From the NCBI GenBank assembly GCA_019186945.1, contig JABAQJ010000007.1, positions 248,001 to 312,000 on the forward strand: a DNA stretch of 64,000 nt, read 5' to 3'. The translations under genes and the position numbers were made by a program. The notes under the pieces were generated by a model. That model searched no databases. It was not told where the DNA came from and was given only the letters and a program-made list of their open reading frames with translations. Origin of the DNA: Gemmatimonadaceae bacterium. GTDB lineage: Bacteria; Gemmatimonadota; Gemmatimonadetes; Gemmatimonadales; Gemmatimonadaceae. Every line of letters starts with the position of its first letter. Within the stretch, counting starts at the first letter, position 1. Positions 53,554 through 64,000 of the stretch are shown piece by piece.

Positions 53554-54813
53554 TCAGGATGTGCCGCCGAGCGACTTCGCGATCCGCTGTACTTCGCCCA
53601 TGACCCGCAGAAGGTTTCCGCTCCAGAGCTTGCCGATCTGCTCCTCGGTGTACCCTCGCTTGACCAGTTCGAGTGTCACATTGAACGTTTCGCTGGCGTC
53701 GTTCCATCCCTCCACGCCGCCACCGCCGTCGAAGTCGGAACTGATGCCGACGTGATCGATGCCGATCAGCTTTACTGCGTAGTCGATGTGATCGACGAAA
53801 TCGGCTACCGTGGCGCGTGGCGGCGCTGGATACTGCCGGTCGATTTCCGCCATCCTCTGCCGATACAACGCCTTCTTGTCCGCTGGAAGCGAATCCACCG
53901 CATCCGGACCGAAACCGCGCAACCCGACTTCCTCGGCGAGCTTGCGAATGGCCGGCATCCGCTCCGGCGGCGTGGGCTGCCCGCACTTGACGTACGAACT
54001 GAATGCGACGACCTGGATCACGCCGCCGTTCGCTTTCAGGGCGCGGAGCTGTTCGTCGTCCATGTTACGGCTGTGATTGCAGAGCGCGCGCACGGCCGAA
54101 TGCGACGCGATGATCGGAGCTTTCGTCAGCTCCAACGCCTGCATCATGGAGGCCTTGGACGGATGGGATACGTCGATCATCATCCCGACGCGGTTCATCT
54201 CCTGAATCGCCTGCTTTCCCAGGGGCGACAGGCCGTTCCATTTCCAGCCTTCCTGTTCGCCGGTGTTGGAGTCGGAGAACTGGGAGTGGCCGTTGTGGGC
54301 GAGCGACAGGTATCGTCCGCCCAGGTCGTAGAACTTCCTGATGTTGCCGAGATCCTCGCCTAACGGGTACGCGTTCTCGATGCCGATGAGCGCTACCTTG
54401 CGGCCCGATGCGGCGATGCGGCGCACGTCATCCGGCGTTAGAGCGAGGCCGATGCGTTGCGGGGCGTACTGCTCGGTCAGGCGATGGATGGCTTCGAACT
54501 TTTCCATCGCCGACTGGTAGGCCTTGGCGTATCCCGCTGGAGTGAAATCGGGCGACTGCCCGACGAACACGATGAAGAACGCCGCGTCGAGTCCCCCTTC
54601 CTCCATTTTCGGCAGGTTCACCTGGTTGCGAAGCCGCATCGAGTAGTTTCGCTCGGCGGTGAAGCTCGCCGGGCTGATGTCATCGTGCGTGTCGAGCGCG
54701 ATCACGCGTTCGTGAATGGCACGCGCTTTGGCGACCAGCGCGGGATCTGGCGACTGAGCCGTCAGGCGTGCCGCGCAGCATGCGACAGCAAGCAAGGGAA
54801 ATACGCGTCCCAC
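53554..54813 (-). CDS. Membrane dipeptidase (peptidase M19 family)
   Basis: A signal peptide (LLAVACCAARLTAQ) precedes the M19 TIM barrel with metal ligands in ALDTHDDIS (HxD), ALIGIENAYPLG (bridging Glu), MMIDVSHPS and IIASHSAVRALC (two His), and GIDHVGISSDFDGG (Asp). It hydrolyses dipeptides in the periplasm; relatives are also called renal dipeptidases. The product is 419 residues, a usual length. GGAGGTCA precedes the start. PLGED uses TTA in a CGTTAGG motif (54359). Confidence 0.9.
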   Translation of the reverse strand: MGRVFPLLAVACCAARLTAQSPDPALVAKARAIHERVIALDTHDDISPASFTAERNYSMRLRNQVNLPKMEEGGLDAAFFIVFVGQSPDFTPAGYAKAYQSAMEKFEAIHRLTEQYAPQRIGLALTPDDVRRIAASGRKVALIGIENAYPLGEDLGNIRKFYDLGGRYLSLAHNGHSQFSDSNTGEQEGWKWNGLSPLGKQAIQEMNRVGMMIDVSHPSKASMMQALELTKAPIIASHSAVRALCNHSRNMDDEQLRALKANGGVIQVVAFSSYVKCGQPTPPERMPAIRKLAEEVGLRGFGPDAVDSLPADKKALYRQRMAEIDRQYPAPPRATVADFVDHIDYAVKLIGIDHVGISSDFDGGGGVEGWNDASETFNVTLELVKRGYTEEQIGKLWSGNLLRVMGEVQRIAKSLGGTS

Positions 54814-54971
54814 AGTGACCTCCTGAGATGAAAATCATACGCCGGCCGTGCCGGCGCCGCCGACGACCTAAACCTAGCGCCGGCATCCTCGATGGGAGAG
54901 AGCGCGCGGGTCGACTACTCATCGCGCACGTCGCTATCTCTTCGGCAGGTCGCCATCTTTTCTGCAGACCG

Positions 54972-55805
54972 ATGTGCCGCGTGACCGGATTCAGATCGCC
55001 GCTGGCGATGACGATGTGGCTGGCATCGGCGATCGCGCTTGCCCTCGTAGCATCACGCCTCGAGGGGCAGACGATCGCCGGCAAGGCGCGCGAGACTGTG
55101 ACCTCGCTGCTGCTCACCCAGGTGGAGATCGCCCTCCTCGACAGTGCCAGCCGAACGATCGCCAACACCCGAACCGGCGATAGCGGGACGTTCGCCTTGC
55201 GTGCGCCGGCATGGGGCAGGTACCGACTCGTGGCGCGCCGGCTCGGATTCAAGTCGGCGATCTCCCCATGGCTCGTGCTCGACGAGTCCACGGGCACGCT
55301 GACCTATGACCTCCTGCTCGACGCCGCGCCGCACGCACTCACTGGCGTGATCACGGAGGGTCGCGGCGATCCGGCAGGTGTCTCGTCACGTTTCGGGCTC
55401 GATCCCGGGAACATCAACGCGTTCGTCGTGCCGCCGGACTCGGTGAGGCTGTGGTCCGCTTCGGCCCACGCGATTTCCGACCTCCTCCGGCGTATCGGAA
55501 TCGCGGGCGGCCTCACGGTGCGCGAGGAAGACTCAGGCGAACCGTGCATACAGCTCGCGGGGCGCGACCGACACTGCATGCTGATTGTCGTCGACGACAT
55601 TGTCACTGCCCACATCCGCGACCTGGACATCGGCACCGTCGAAGACATCGTTGTCATGCGGCCAAACGAAGCCGGCCTGTGGTTTGGTTCCCTCTCGCGG
55701 GATCAGTCCGGCAGGGGCGCGAACGACCCTAACCAGCGCAGCACAGCGGGAGGCGTACTGCTGATTCGTACGAAACTTGGCCGCGGCCGAGGATCCGCAC
55801 GATGA
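54972..55805 (+). CDS. Secreted CarboxypepD_reg-like plus plug-like protein
   Basis: A signal segment (MTMWLASAIALALVASRLEGQ) is followed by a carboxypeptidase-regulatory-like sandwich (VTSLLLTQVEIALLDSASRTIANTRT, GTFALRAPAWGRYRLVARRLGFKSA) and a plug-like part with a cysteine pair (EPCIQLAGRDRHCMLIVVDD, IRDLDIGTVEDIVVMRPNE, ending GVLLIRTK). The layout matches the 6454..7158 product. The start is uncertain between 54972 and the ATG codons at 55008/55014. It overlaps the next gene by ATGA (55802-55805), so both are made together. Confidence 0.7.
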   Translation: MCRVTGFRSPLAMTMWLASAIALALVASRLEGQTIAGKARETVTSLLLTQVEIALLDSASRTIANTRTGDSGTFALRAPAWGRYRLVARRLGFKSAISPWLVLDESTGTLTYDLLLDAAPHALTGVITEGRGDPAGVSSRFGLDPGNINAFVVPPDSVRLWSASAHAISDLLRRIGIAGGLTVREEDSGEPCIQLAGRDRHCMLIVVDDIVTAHIRDLDIGTVEDIVVMRPNEAGLWFGSLSRDQSGRGANDPNQRSTAGGVLLIRTKLGRGRGSAR

Positions 55806-57466
55806 CCAAGCGCTCGTGGTTCGCGATGGCGGTGCTGCATCTGGTGGCGACCGGCGTTGCCGCGGCTCAAGTCGTTCGCGGAACGGTCAGGGAAGCCGCC
55901 GGGGCGCCGGTCAGTGGCGCCGTCATCACCTTGCTCGATATCGATGGGCAACGGTTGGCACAGGCACTGACCGGCGACGATGGACGTTACTCCCTCCGCG
56001 CCCCGAAAGCCGGTTCGTATGCATTGGAGGTCAAGCGCATCGGCGTCCGCGTCGTTCGAATCGGGCCGTTTGATCTGGCGGATGCCGACTCGCGGATGGA
56101 GGACGTCACCGTGCGGTCGATCCCGTTGTTGCAGCCGGAGGTGCGTGTGGCCGGCCGGTCACGGTGCCTGAGTCGTCCGGACGCCAACGACGCCATGGCC
56201 ACCGTCTGGTCCAACGCGCGCGCCGCGCTCGATGCCGTGCGCCTGACCGAACAGCGGCGACTCGTCCACGCTCGCATCGAACGCTTCGGTCGCGACCTCG
56301 ATGCTCAGACGTTCAGGGTCGAAAAGGAGACGCGACGCGAGTCGTTCACGTACGGCGAACGACCGTTCGCCAGCGCACCGGCGGCTGAGCTGTCGAAACT
56401 CGGATACCTCCGGCAGGACGGAAACGGTTTCGTCTATTTCGCGCCGGACGTGTCCGTCGTGCTCTCGGACGTATTCCTGGCCGATCACTGCTTCAGGCTG
56501 GTGAAAGGCGAAGGGCCGGACTCCGCGAACGTTGGACTGGGATTCGAGCCAGTGAACGAGCGCGAGACGTCCGATATCTCTGGAACGCTCTGGATCGATC
56601 GTCAGACCGCCGAGCTGCGCTCGCTCGTCTTTCTCTACGAGAATCCGCCGGCGCCGCACCAGCGCGGACAGGCAGGTGGATCGCTTCACTTCCGGCGTAC
56701 GGCGTCGGGTGCATGGATCGTCGATCGGTGGGTGATCCGCTGGCCCAGGTTCGCCGGGCGAACGCGCCGGAATCCGACGGAAACCGCGGTACTGTTCGGC
56801 AACAAGGAAGCGACGGCCGTGCTTGCCTATCGCGAGGAAGGAGGCGAAGCCACGATAGTGCAGGGCGATGACGTCGGCTTCGCGATCCTGCGCGGCATCG
56901 TGACCGATCCCGATCGCGGCAAGGCCGCGCCCGGCGCAAACGTGGTGATCGCACGCGGAGCGGCGGTCCAGGCCCGCGTTCAGACCGGACGCGACGGACG
57001 TTTCGTCGCGGACACGCTGCCAGCCGGCACCTATACGGTCACGGTGCGTACGGCCAGGCTCGATTCGTTAGGCATGACCGGGCGGTCGAGTGAGGTCCAG
57101 GCACGGGCTCGCGACTCCCTGGCGATCGAGCTCGCCCTGCCCGCTGAGCAGCAGGTTTGGGCGGCGCTCTGTCCGTCGGCAGGGTACGGCCCGGATTCCG
57201 CCATCGTTCGCGTCCTCGTGTCGCTGGGGAGCAACGGCGAGCTGCAAGCGGGGGTCGCCGCGCGTGTCTCGTGGAGCGGGAGCGAAGCCGGCGCCGTCAC
57301 TGGCCTGACGGATGACGGTGGCGCGTGGAATGCCTGCGGAGTTCCGGCACAGCGAAAGGTGCGCATCTCGGTTACCGCCGGCACGCGCGAAATCGTGGGC
57401 CGGGATATCGCTTTGCCGCCGGCCGGGATCGTCGTCGTACCGCTGGCGATGCCTGTCGTTCGTTAG
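55802..57466 (+). CDS. Secreted protein with two CarboxypepD_reg-like domains
   Basis: After a signal peptide (ATGVAAAQ) an N-terminal CarboxypepD_reg domain (VVRGTVREAAGAPVSGAVIT, DGRYSLRAPKAGSYALEVKRIG) leads into ~270 residues of unknown beta-rich fold (ESFTYGERPFASAP, SDVFLADHCFRLV, ISGTLWIDRQTAELRSLVF), and a second CarboxypepD_reg domain (ILRGIVTDPDRGKAAPGANVVI, DGRFVADTLPAGTYTVTVRT). The middle part resembles the 'outer-membrane-lipoprotein-sorting-like' sheet (GTLWID..T.E) by feel only. It is coupled to the previous gene. The stop TAG and one TTA codon lie in CGTTAGG motifs. Confidence 0.7.
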   Translation: MTKRSWFAMAVLHLVATGVAAAQVVRGTVREAAGAPVSGAVITLLDIDGQRLAQALTGDDGRYSLRAPKAGSYALEVKRIGVRVVRIGPFDLADADSRMEDVTVRSIPLLQPEVRVAGRSRCLSRPDANDAMATVWSNARAALDAVRLTEQRRLVHARIERFGRDLDAQTFRVEKETRRESFTYGERPFASAPAAELSKLGYLRQDGNGFVYFAPDVSVVLSDVFLADHCFRLVKGEGPDSANVGLGFEPVNERETSDISGTLWIDRQTAELRSLVFLYENPPAPHQRGQAGGSLHFRRTASGAWIVDRWVIRWPRFAGRTRRNPTETAVLFGNKEATAVLAYREEGGEATIVQGDDVGFAILRGIVTDPDRGKAAPGANVVIARGAAVQARVQTGRDGRFVADTLPAGTYTVTVRTARLDSLGMTGRSSEVQARARDSLAIELALPAEQQVWAALCPSAGYGPDSAIVRVLVSLGSNGELQAGVAARVSWSGSEAGAVTGLTDDGGAWNACGVPAQRKVRISVTAGTREIVGRDIALPPAGIVVVPLAMPVVR

Positions 57467-57515
57467 GTCATCCGCCAGCGGGATCGCCGGCGCACCGGGC
57501 GATACCGGGCACCGA

Positions 57516-59426
57516 TCACACCCACGTGCGCCAGCCAATGAATCCCCAGGACACCAGGTAAGCCGCTGCCACCAGGTGCAACGCCAGCACCGCCCGGGAT
57601 GGCCATAACGAGTACCGCAGCCACGAGCCTCCTGACGGTCTCGACCGAATGACGAGGGCAAGCCCCGCGAGCGCTACCGCAGCATAGGCAATGCCGATCC
57701 CGTAAAGCGTGGCGCTGGCGGGAGAGAATCGACCAAGCACCATCGGGTCCGCATCGACGGCGGTGAGCACAATGCCATCCAGAACGACCAGACCCGTGAG
57801 GAGCAACGCCGCACGCCACAATGGCTGCGCCCCCGAGACGTAGCGCGGCTTACGACGAATACGCCGCCACACCCACCGCCCCAGTCCCGTCAGTCCCGCA
57901 ATGAGTGCCGATACGAGCCCCAGAAGCCAGAGCGCCGTCAGCGCAATCTCCCCCAACGCCAACGCAGTGGGAATACGCTTCATAGAGCTGGCGGGCAAGG
58001 CCGGCCCGAAAGTCTCCATGCCTTGCTCCCGTCCATTGTTAGCGTCGTTCACGAGCGCAACCGTCGGCTCGCTTTCGCCATGCCGTCGGAACCGCATCGA
58101 GTCTACCGCCAGAAGGCGGCTGCGCACGCCCAATACCGGTTTCACGAGCATCGTGTCGCCCACGAACGATACGCTGGACAGACCGAGGAGCCGCTCCGCG
58201 AAGTAGAGGTGTTGAGTTCGCGGCGATACTGGCTCATACCATCCCCGAAAGCGAGCAGCGATGGACGGCGGCACGGAGCCGGCTGGCGGCTCACCCGGAC
58301 GAGGCAACGACTGCGTGAGAAAGGAGCGGATGATCCGATTCAGCGTACGGAAGGCGGCGGCATCGGCGGTATTGATCTGAACGGCGTAACCGACGCCAGC
58401 CTCGGGAAGGTAGGACATCTCGGACAAACCACCCGGTACACCGCCATCGTGCCCGGTCCACGTGAAACCCGACGTATCCGCTATCCGGTACAAATGCAAC
58501 CCGTAGCCCACGCGCAATCCGGCGCGGGCGCCGATCGACGTCGTCGCGCGCTCCATACGCTCGACGTCTTCGCGCGTCAGGAGCGTCCTGTCTCCTAACG
58601 CCCCCCGCGAAAGCAGGAGCCGCACATACTGCGCCATGTCGAGCGCAGAGGCATTGATCGAGCCGGCGGGTCGCGTAACTATGTGCCAGTACGGATAAGG
58701 TGTCGTCCCGTCCTCACGATACGTCGTGGCCCGCTCGAACTGCGTCGAATCCGGGAAGAAGTACGTCGCCGTTCGCATGCCGATCGGATCGAACACGCGC
58801 TGCTGCACCACCTGTTCGAACGGACGCCCCTCGATGCGTTCGACGATCAGCGCCACTATAGCGGGCCCAGTGTTGCAGTATGCGTAGCGCGTGCCGGGCC
58901 GCCAGCGGGACACGCGGGAAGTCGTGTCCACAGCCAGGCCCTCGACAAGTGCAAGAGGCGTCGGATCGGAATTGGCGTACCCCTTGAGCGAAATGTCGTC
59001 GAATCCCGACGTGTGCTCGAGCAGGTGTACGATTCGCACCGGATCGGTGGCCTCCCACGGGTTTTCATATCGAAAGCCCGGGAGATGTCTCGCGATCGGA
59101 TCGTCGAGCGACAACTTCCCTTCGCGTTGGAGCTGCAAGGCAACGATAGCCACGAAAGCCTTCGACGTACTTCCGATCCGGAACAGCGTGGACGCAGTCG
59201 CGGGGAGCGGTGGTGACACACGCGCCAAACCGAAGCCACCTGTGTAGATGACCGAGTCGTGCCGCACAATGGCGAGACCCATGCCCGGTGTGCGCGTGCT
59301 GTCCATCAGATGGCGGATCCTGATCTCGAGTTCGGAAAGCGTCGCGGGCGGCGCCTCCTGGCGCGTCCCGCTGGCAAGAGCGGTCTGCATCGAGAGGGCA
59401 AGCGCGAAAGCGAACGTGGGTGTCAT
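57516..59426 (-). CDS. Serine hydrolase (beta-lactamase/AmpC-like) with C-terminal membrane helices
   Basis: The signal peptide MTPTFAFALALSMQTALASG is followed by a class C-like serine hydrolase domain: SxxK in IGSTSKAFVAIV, YxN in YAYCNTGPAIV and HxG in WTGHDGGVPGGLSEM. After ~500 residues four membrane helices follow (for example LALGEIALTALWLLGLVSALIAG and ATLYGIGIAYAAVALAGLALVI). Proteins with this build are usually peptidase- or esterase-like, not drug-resistance enzymes. ATG 59424-59426 was chosen at the signal; an in-frame start at 59453 adds nine residues. GALGD uses TTA in a CGTTAGG motif (58594). Confidence 0.85.
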   Translation of the reverse strand: MTPTFAFALALSMQTALASGTRQEAPPATLSELEIRIRHLMDSTRTPGMGLAIVRHDSVIYTGGFGLARVSPPLPATASTLFRIGSTSKAFVAIVALQLQREGKLSLDDPIARHLPGFRYENPWEATDPVRIVHLLEHTSGFDDISLKGYANSDPTPLALVEGLAVDTTSRVSRWRPGTRYAYCNTGPAIVALIVERIEGRPFEQVVQQRVFDPIGMRTATYFFPDSTQFERATTYREDGTTPYPYWHIVTRPAGSINASALDMAQYVRLLLSRGALGDRTLLTREDVERMERATTSIGARAGLRVGYGLHLYRIADTSGFTWTGHDGGVPGGLSEMSYLPEAGVGYAVQINTADAAAFRTLNRIIRSFLTQSLPRPGEPPAGSVPPSIAARFRGWYEPVSPRTQHLYFAERLLGLSSVSFVGDTMLVKPVLGVRSRLLAVDSMRFRRHGESEPTVALVNDANNGREQGMETFGPALPASSMKRIPTALALGEIALTALWLLGLVSALIAGLTGLGRWVWRRIRRKPRYVSGAQPLWRAALLLTGLVVLDGIVLTAVDADPMVLGRFSPASATLYGIGIAYAAVALAGLALVIRSRPSGGSWLRYSLWPSRAVLALHLVAAAYLVSWGFIGWRTWV

Positions 59427-59510
59427 GGCTTCATGCGGCCTGGAACGCACCAATTGACGCGACGCGAACAGACGCGTCGAGAGACGACGGGTCGCTGCCG
59501 TGCACTCGAG

Positions 59511-60749
59511 TCAGTCGTGTCGGATGGCGTCGATCGGGCTCAGGCGCGCGGCACGACGAGCTGGATATGTGCCGAACGCCAACCCGATAGCGATCGTGAC
59601 GGCGGCTGCGATCAACACCGACACCCAGGAAAACGATGCGCGAACGAAGACAGCGTCTGCAAGATGCCGGATCAGCGCCGTCACACCAAACGCGCCCGCG
59701 AGTCCCAGCATGACACCCAGAACACTGCCGATGGCTGTAATCGCCACCGACTCGGTGAGAAACTGCGCAAGGATGTCCCGGTGTCGAGCGCCGGCCACCT
59801 TCCGGATGCCGATCTCCCGCGTCCGTTCGCTGACCGATGCCAGCAACACGTTCATGATCCCGATCCCGCCAACCAGCAACGAGATCCCAGTGATGGCACC
59901 CATCAACAGCTTGAAGACGAGAATGCCTTGCGTTGCCTGCTCCGCTCTGGCCCGGTATGACTGGACGACCACCGCTGGCGTCCGGCCGGCGACTGCCGGT
60001 GCAAGACGCGCGCGGACTGCCTGCTCGATCGACGCGATGTCTTCCACTCGGCTGGCATGGACCAGGAGCGCCGGGTAGCGAAGCGCGCGGATGCGCATCG
60101 AGCGATCCAGATCTGGTTGAAATGGGACGACCACGCCTCGCGATGCACGGCCGAACGTTCCAGCGAGGACACCCACGATCCTGTGGTGCACACCGCCGAC
60201 CAGCACGGTGTCGCCTGAGGCCGCGCCCGGGTCGCCGCCAGTCAGGTCGATTGCCAGCTGCTTCGATACGATCGCTTCCGGCAGAGTGCCCGACCCGGCG
60301 GATGTTACGGAGGGGTGCCCGCTCAGCATGGGGAACGAGCTGAGCTTGAAGAAGCCGGGCGTCACCGCCAGAAGTTCGGCGCGTCGGCGCTGAGTCGTGT
60401 CGGTAGACCGGATCTCCACCGGTGAACGCGCTATCAGGGCAACGGCATCGACTCCGGGAATGGCGCTGGCTGCAGCGAGGTCCGTGGAGCCCAGCGCCGA
60501 AGTGTCCGCCAGTGGAAAGACCTGTCCGTCGATCTCCTCGCTCATCCGCGACGTCGCGGTAAGCGTCTGGATGTCCGTAGTCTCCAGCAACTGCTCCCGC
60601 ATCGTGATTTCCATGCCGTCTCCGAGCGCGAGGACGGCAACCAGAGAGGCCACGCCAATGATGATACCTAACGTGGAGAGCACCCCGCGCAGCGGGTTGA
60701 GCCGGATAGTCTCGCGGGTCGCGTATATCGCGGTGCTGAGGGCGTGCAT
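59511..60749 (-). CDS. ABC transporter permease, MacB/FtsX type
   Basis: One N-terminal helix (LSTLGIIIGVASLVAVLALGDG) is followed by a periplasmic MacB core domain (~residues 50-270) and the FtsX module (LVGGIGIMNVLLASVSERTREIGIRKVAGARHRDIL, then two more helices) ending YPARRAARLSPIDAIRHD. This is the standard permease of MacAB-type mechanotransmission transporters. The ATPase partner is not next to it in this window. TLGII uses TTA in a CGTTAGG motif (60667). Confidence 0.9.
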   Translation of the reverse strand: MHALSTAIYATRETIRLNPLRGVLSTLGIIIGVASLVAVLALGDGMEITMREQLLETTDIQTLTATSRMSEEIDGQVFPLADTSALGSTDLAAASAIPGVDAVALIARSPVEIRSTDTTQRRRAELLAVTPGFFKLSSFPMLSGHPSVTSAGSGTLPEAIVSKQLAIDLTGGDPGAASGDTVLVGGVHHRIVGVLAGTFGRASRGVVVPFQPDLDRSMRIRALRYPALLVHASRVEDIASIEQAVRARLAPAVAGRTPAVVVQSYRARAEQATQGILVFKLLMGAITGISLLVGGIGIMNVLLASVSERTREIGIRKVAGARHRDILAQFLTESVAITAIGSVLGVMLGLAGAFGVTALIRHLADAVFVRASFSWVSVLIAAAVTIAIGLAFGTYPARRAARLSPIDAIRHD

Positions 60750-60834
60750 GCGATGCGTGTATGGGGTGAGCAGTCAGGCGTGGTGTGGGCTGCCACCCAG
60801 TACGAAATCGTCCGGTGCCTGGTTGCAGAACGGA

Positions 60835-60863
60835 ACGAGGCAGCCCATCGGTGGCTGCCTCGT
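60835..60863 (-). terminator. Terminator of lon
   Basis: A perfect 11-bp stem (60835-60845 with 60853-60863) with a 7-nt loop lies 30 bases past the lon stop. On the minus strand it is followed by TCCGTTCT, moderately T-rich. Confidence 0.72.
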
Positions 60864-60892
60864 CCATGTCTGTTGCGGCGGGCGTTCGGCCG

Positions 60893-63475
<2,583 letters not shown>

Positions 63476-63859
63476 CAGAGAGTCCCGGTTAGTGCATCGT
63501 AGTCGGACATCGCCCCAACGGGCGACAACTTGGAGCTTCCTGTACCACCTTGGTCACCAGGTACCATGCTTCGGATCCACTCGGAAATGGACCTGTACGG
63601 AGCGGCAGGCAGGAATCGCGCTGCTGAATTACGACACCTTGGCGGAGATTGCAACTTTGGAGAGTCGAAGTGACGTAGTGGCCTGACAGTTCGCGCATCG
63701 TGCGGCGCGACCTGGCCGACGCCGAAGTCTGAATTGCCGGCTGATGTTGCTGTAAGCGTCAAATTGCCAATGTCATACGACGTTCAGCGTTCTAGACGCT
63801 CCAGTAGACGCGTTGTACACTTCTCAGCTTGGAACAAACGACCCGAATCCGCCCAACGC
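63476..63859. other. 384-base divergent intergenic region between lon and a kinase gene
   Basis: No convincing gene. It should hold the promoters of both divergent genes. A region around 63760-63840 is less GC-rich (AAATTGCCAATGTCATACGA) and may contain the kinase promoter; no clear -35/-10 pair at good spacing was found. Confidence 0.45.
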
Positions 63860-64000
63860 GTGCCAGAACCTGTAGCATCCTCCGCAGCCGACGCTGAGCT
63901 GCGCACGCACGTTGAGCGCGTGTTGAGCGCGCACTACGAACTCGATCGCGAGATCGGGCGCGGAGGAATGGGGATCGTCTATCTGGCGCGCGATCGCCGG
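63860..64000 (+). CDS. Serine/threonine protein kinase, first 47 codons (cut by the window end)
   Basis: From GTG 63860-63862 the frame stays open to the last base and reads VPEPVASSAADAELRTHVER, then YELDREIGRGGMGIVYLARD. The glycine-rich ATP loop GRGGMGIVY is the diagnostic N-lobe signature of PknB-type bacterial Ser/Thr kinases. Upstream no better start exists in frame. The rest of the kinase and any sensor domain lie outside the window. Confidence 0.85.
   Translation, partial: MPEPVASSAADAELRTHVERVLSAHYELDREIGRGGMGIVYLARDRR

Overview
The window reads as a GC-rich bacterial chromosome segment, most likely from a member of the Gemmatimonadota (Gemmatimonas/Gemmatirosa-like). That assignment is inferred from overall gene character: many small secreted proteins with carboxypeptidase-regulatory-like and TonB-plug-like domains, fused E1 alpha-beta dehydrogenase, FadI/FadJ-type beta-oxidation genes, high GC, frequent GTG starts and 4-nt stop/start overlaps. 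No rRNA or tRNA gene was seen that would fix the taxonomy.

Layout. 1-3.4 kb: the end of an LVIVD beta-propeller gene, a strong convergent terminator, two tandem paralogous plug-like secreted proteins and a phosphodiesterase/alkaline-phosphatase-superfamily enzyme. 3.5-7.8 kb: a LOG-family phosphoribohydrolase overlapping a deoxyhypusine-synthase-like gene, greA, a plug-like secreted protein and a methyltransferase. 7.9-11.4 kb: thiolase plus multifunctional hydratase/dehydrogenase (fatty-acid beta-oxidation). 11.6-14.8 kb: an ECF-sigma operon whose membrane-side partners carry CBM48-like glycan-binding domains. 15.4-20 kb: proline dehydrogenase, a small unknown gene, rsgA, pdxH and a hybrid histidine kinase. 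20.1-25.1 kb: a second ECF sigma with zinc anti-sigma, then a copper module copZ-copA-csoR with a well-formed promoter whose spacer carries a G-rich operator, followed by OsmC and a thioredoxin-like ferredoxin. 25.2-35.8 kb: amidohydrolase and Ig-like lipoproteins, alpha-keto acid dehydrogenase E1, HIT, HNH and prolyl-oligopeptidase genes.

36.0-49.0 kb is a minus-strand defence island: a 41-codon ORF, hsdM, AbiEi/AbiEii, a DUF262-DUF1524 (GmrSD-like) gene, hsdS, an ImmA/IrrE-type antitoxin with a DUF4411 PIN toxin, fic and hsdR. Most neighbours overlap by 1-4 nt, so the island looks translationally coupled. Several parts are altered: hsdR is out of frame at a (CG)10 tract (possible phase-variation switch) and ends in a Schlafen-type AlbA_2 domain, hsdS has a 1-nt shift, the DUF262 and DUF4411 genes look internally deleted, and a second hsdS 3' end lies beyond the toxin-antitoxin pair.

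49.1-64 kb returns to ordinary chromosome: nadE with an unusual homopolymer-containing linker, a class A penicillin-binding protein, M19 dipeptidase, two secreted CarboxypepD-reg/plug-like proteins, a serine hydrolase with membrane tail, a MacB-type permease, lon and the first codons of a Ser/Thr kinase. Across the non-island DNA a 7-mer, CGTTAGG, recurs 19 times (17 on the coding strand) and accounts for most TTA leucine codons there; none was found in the island.
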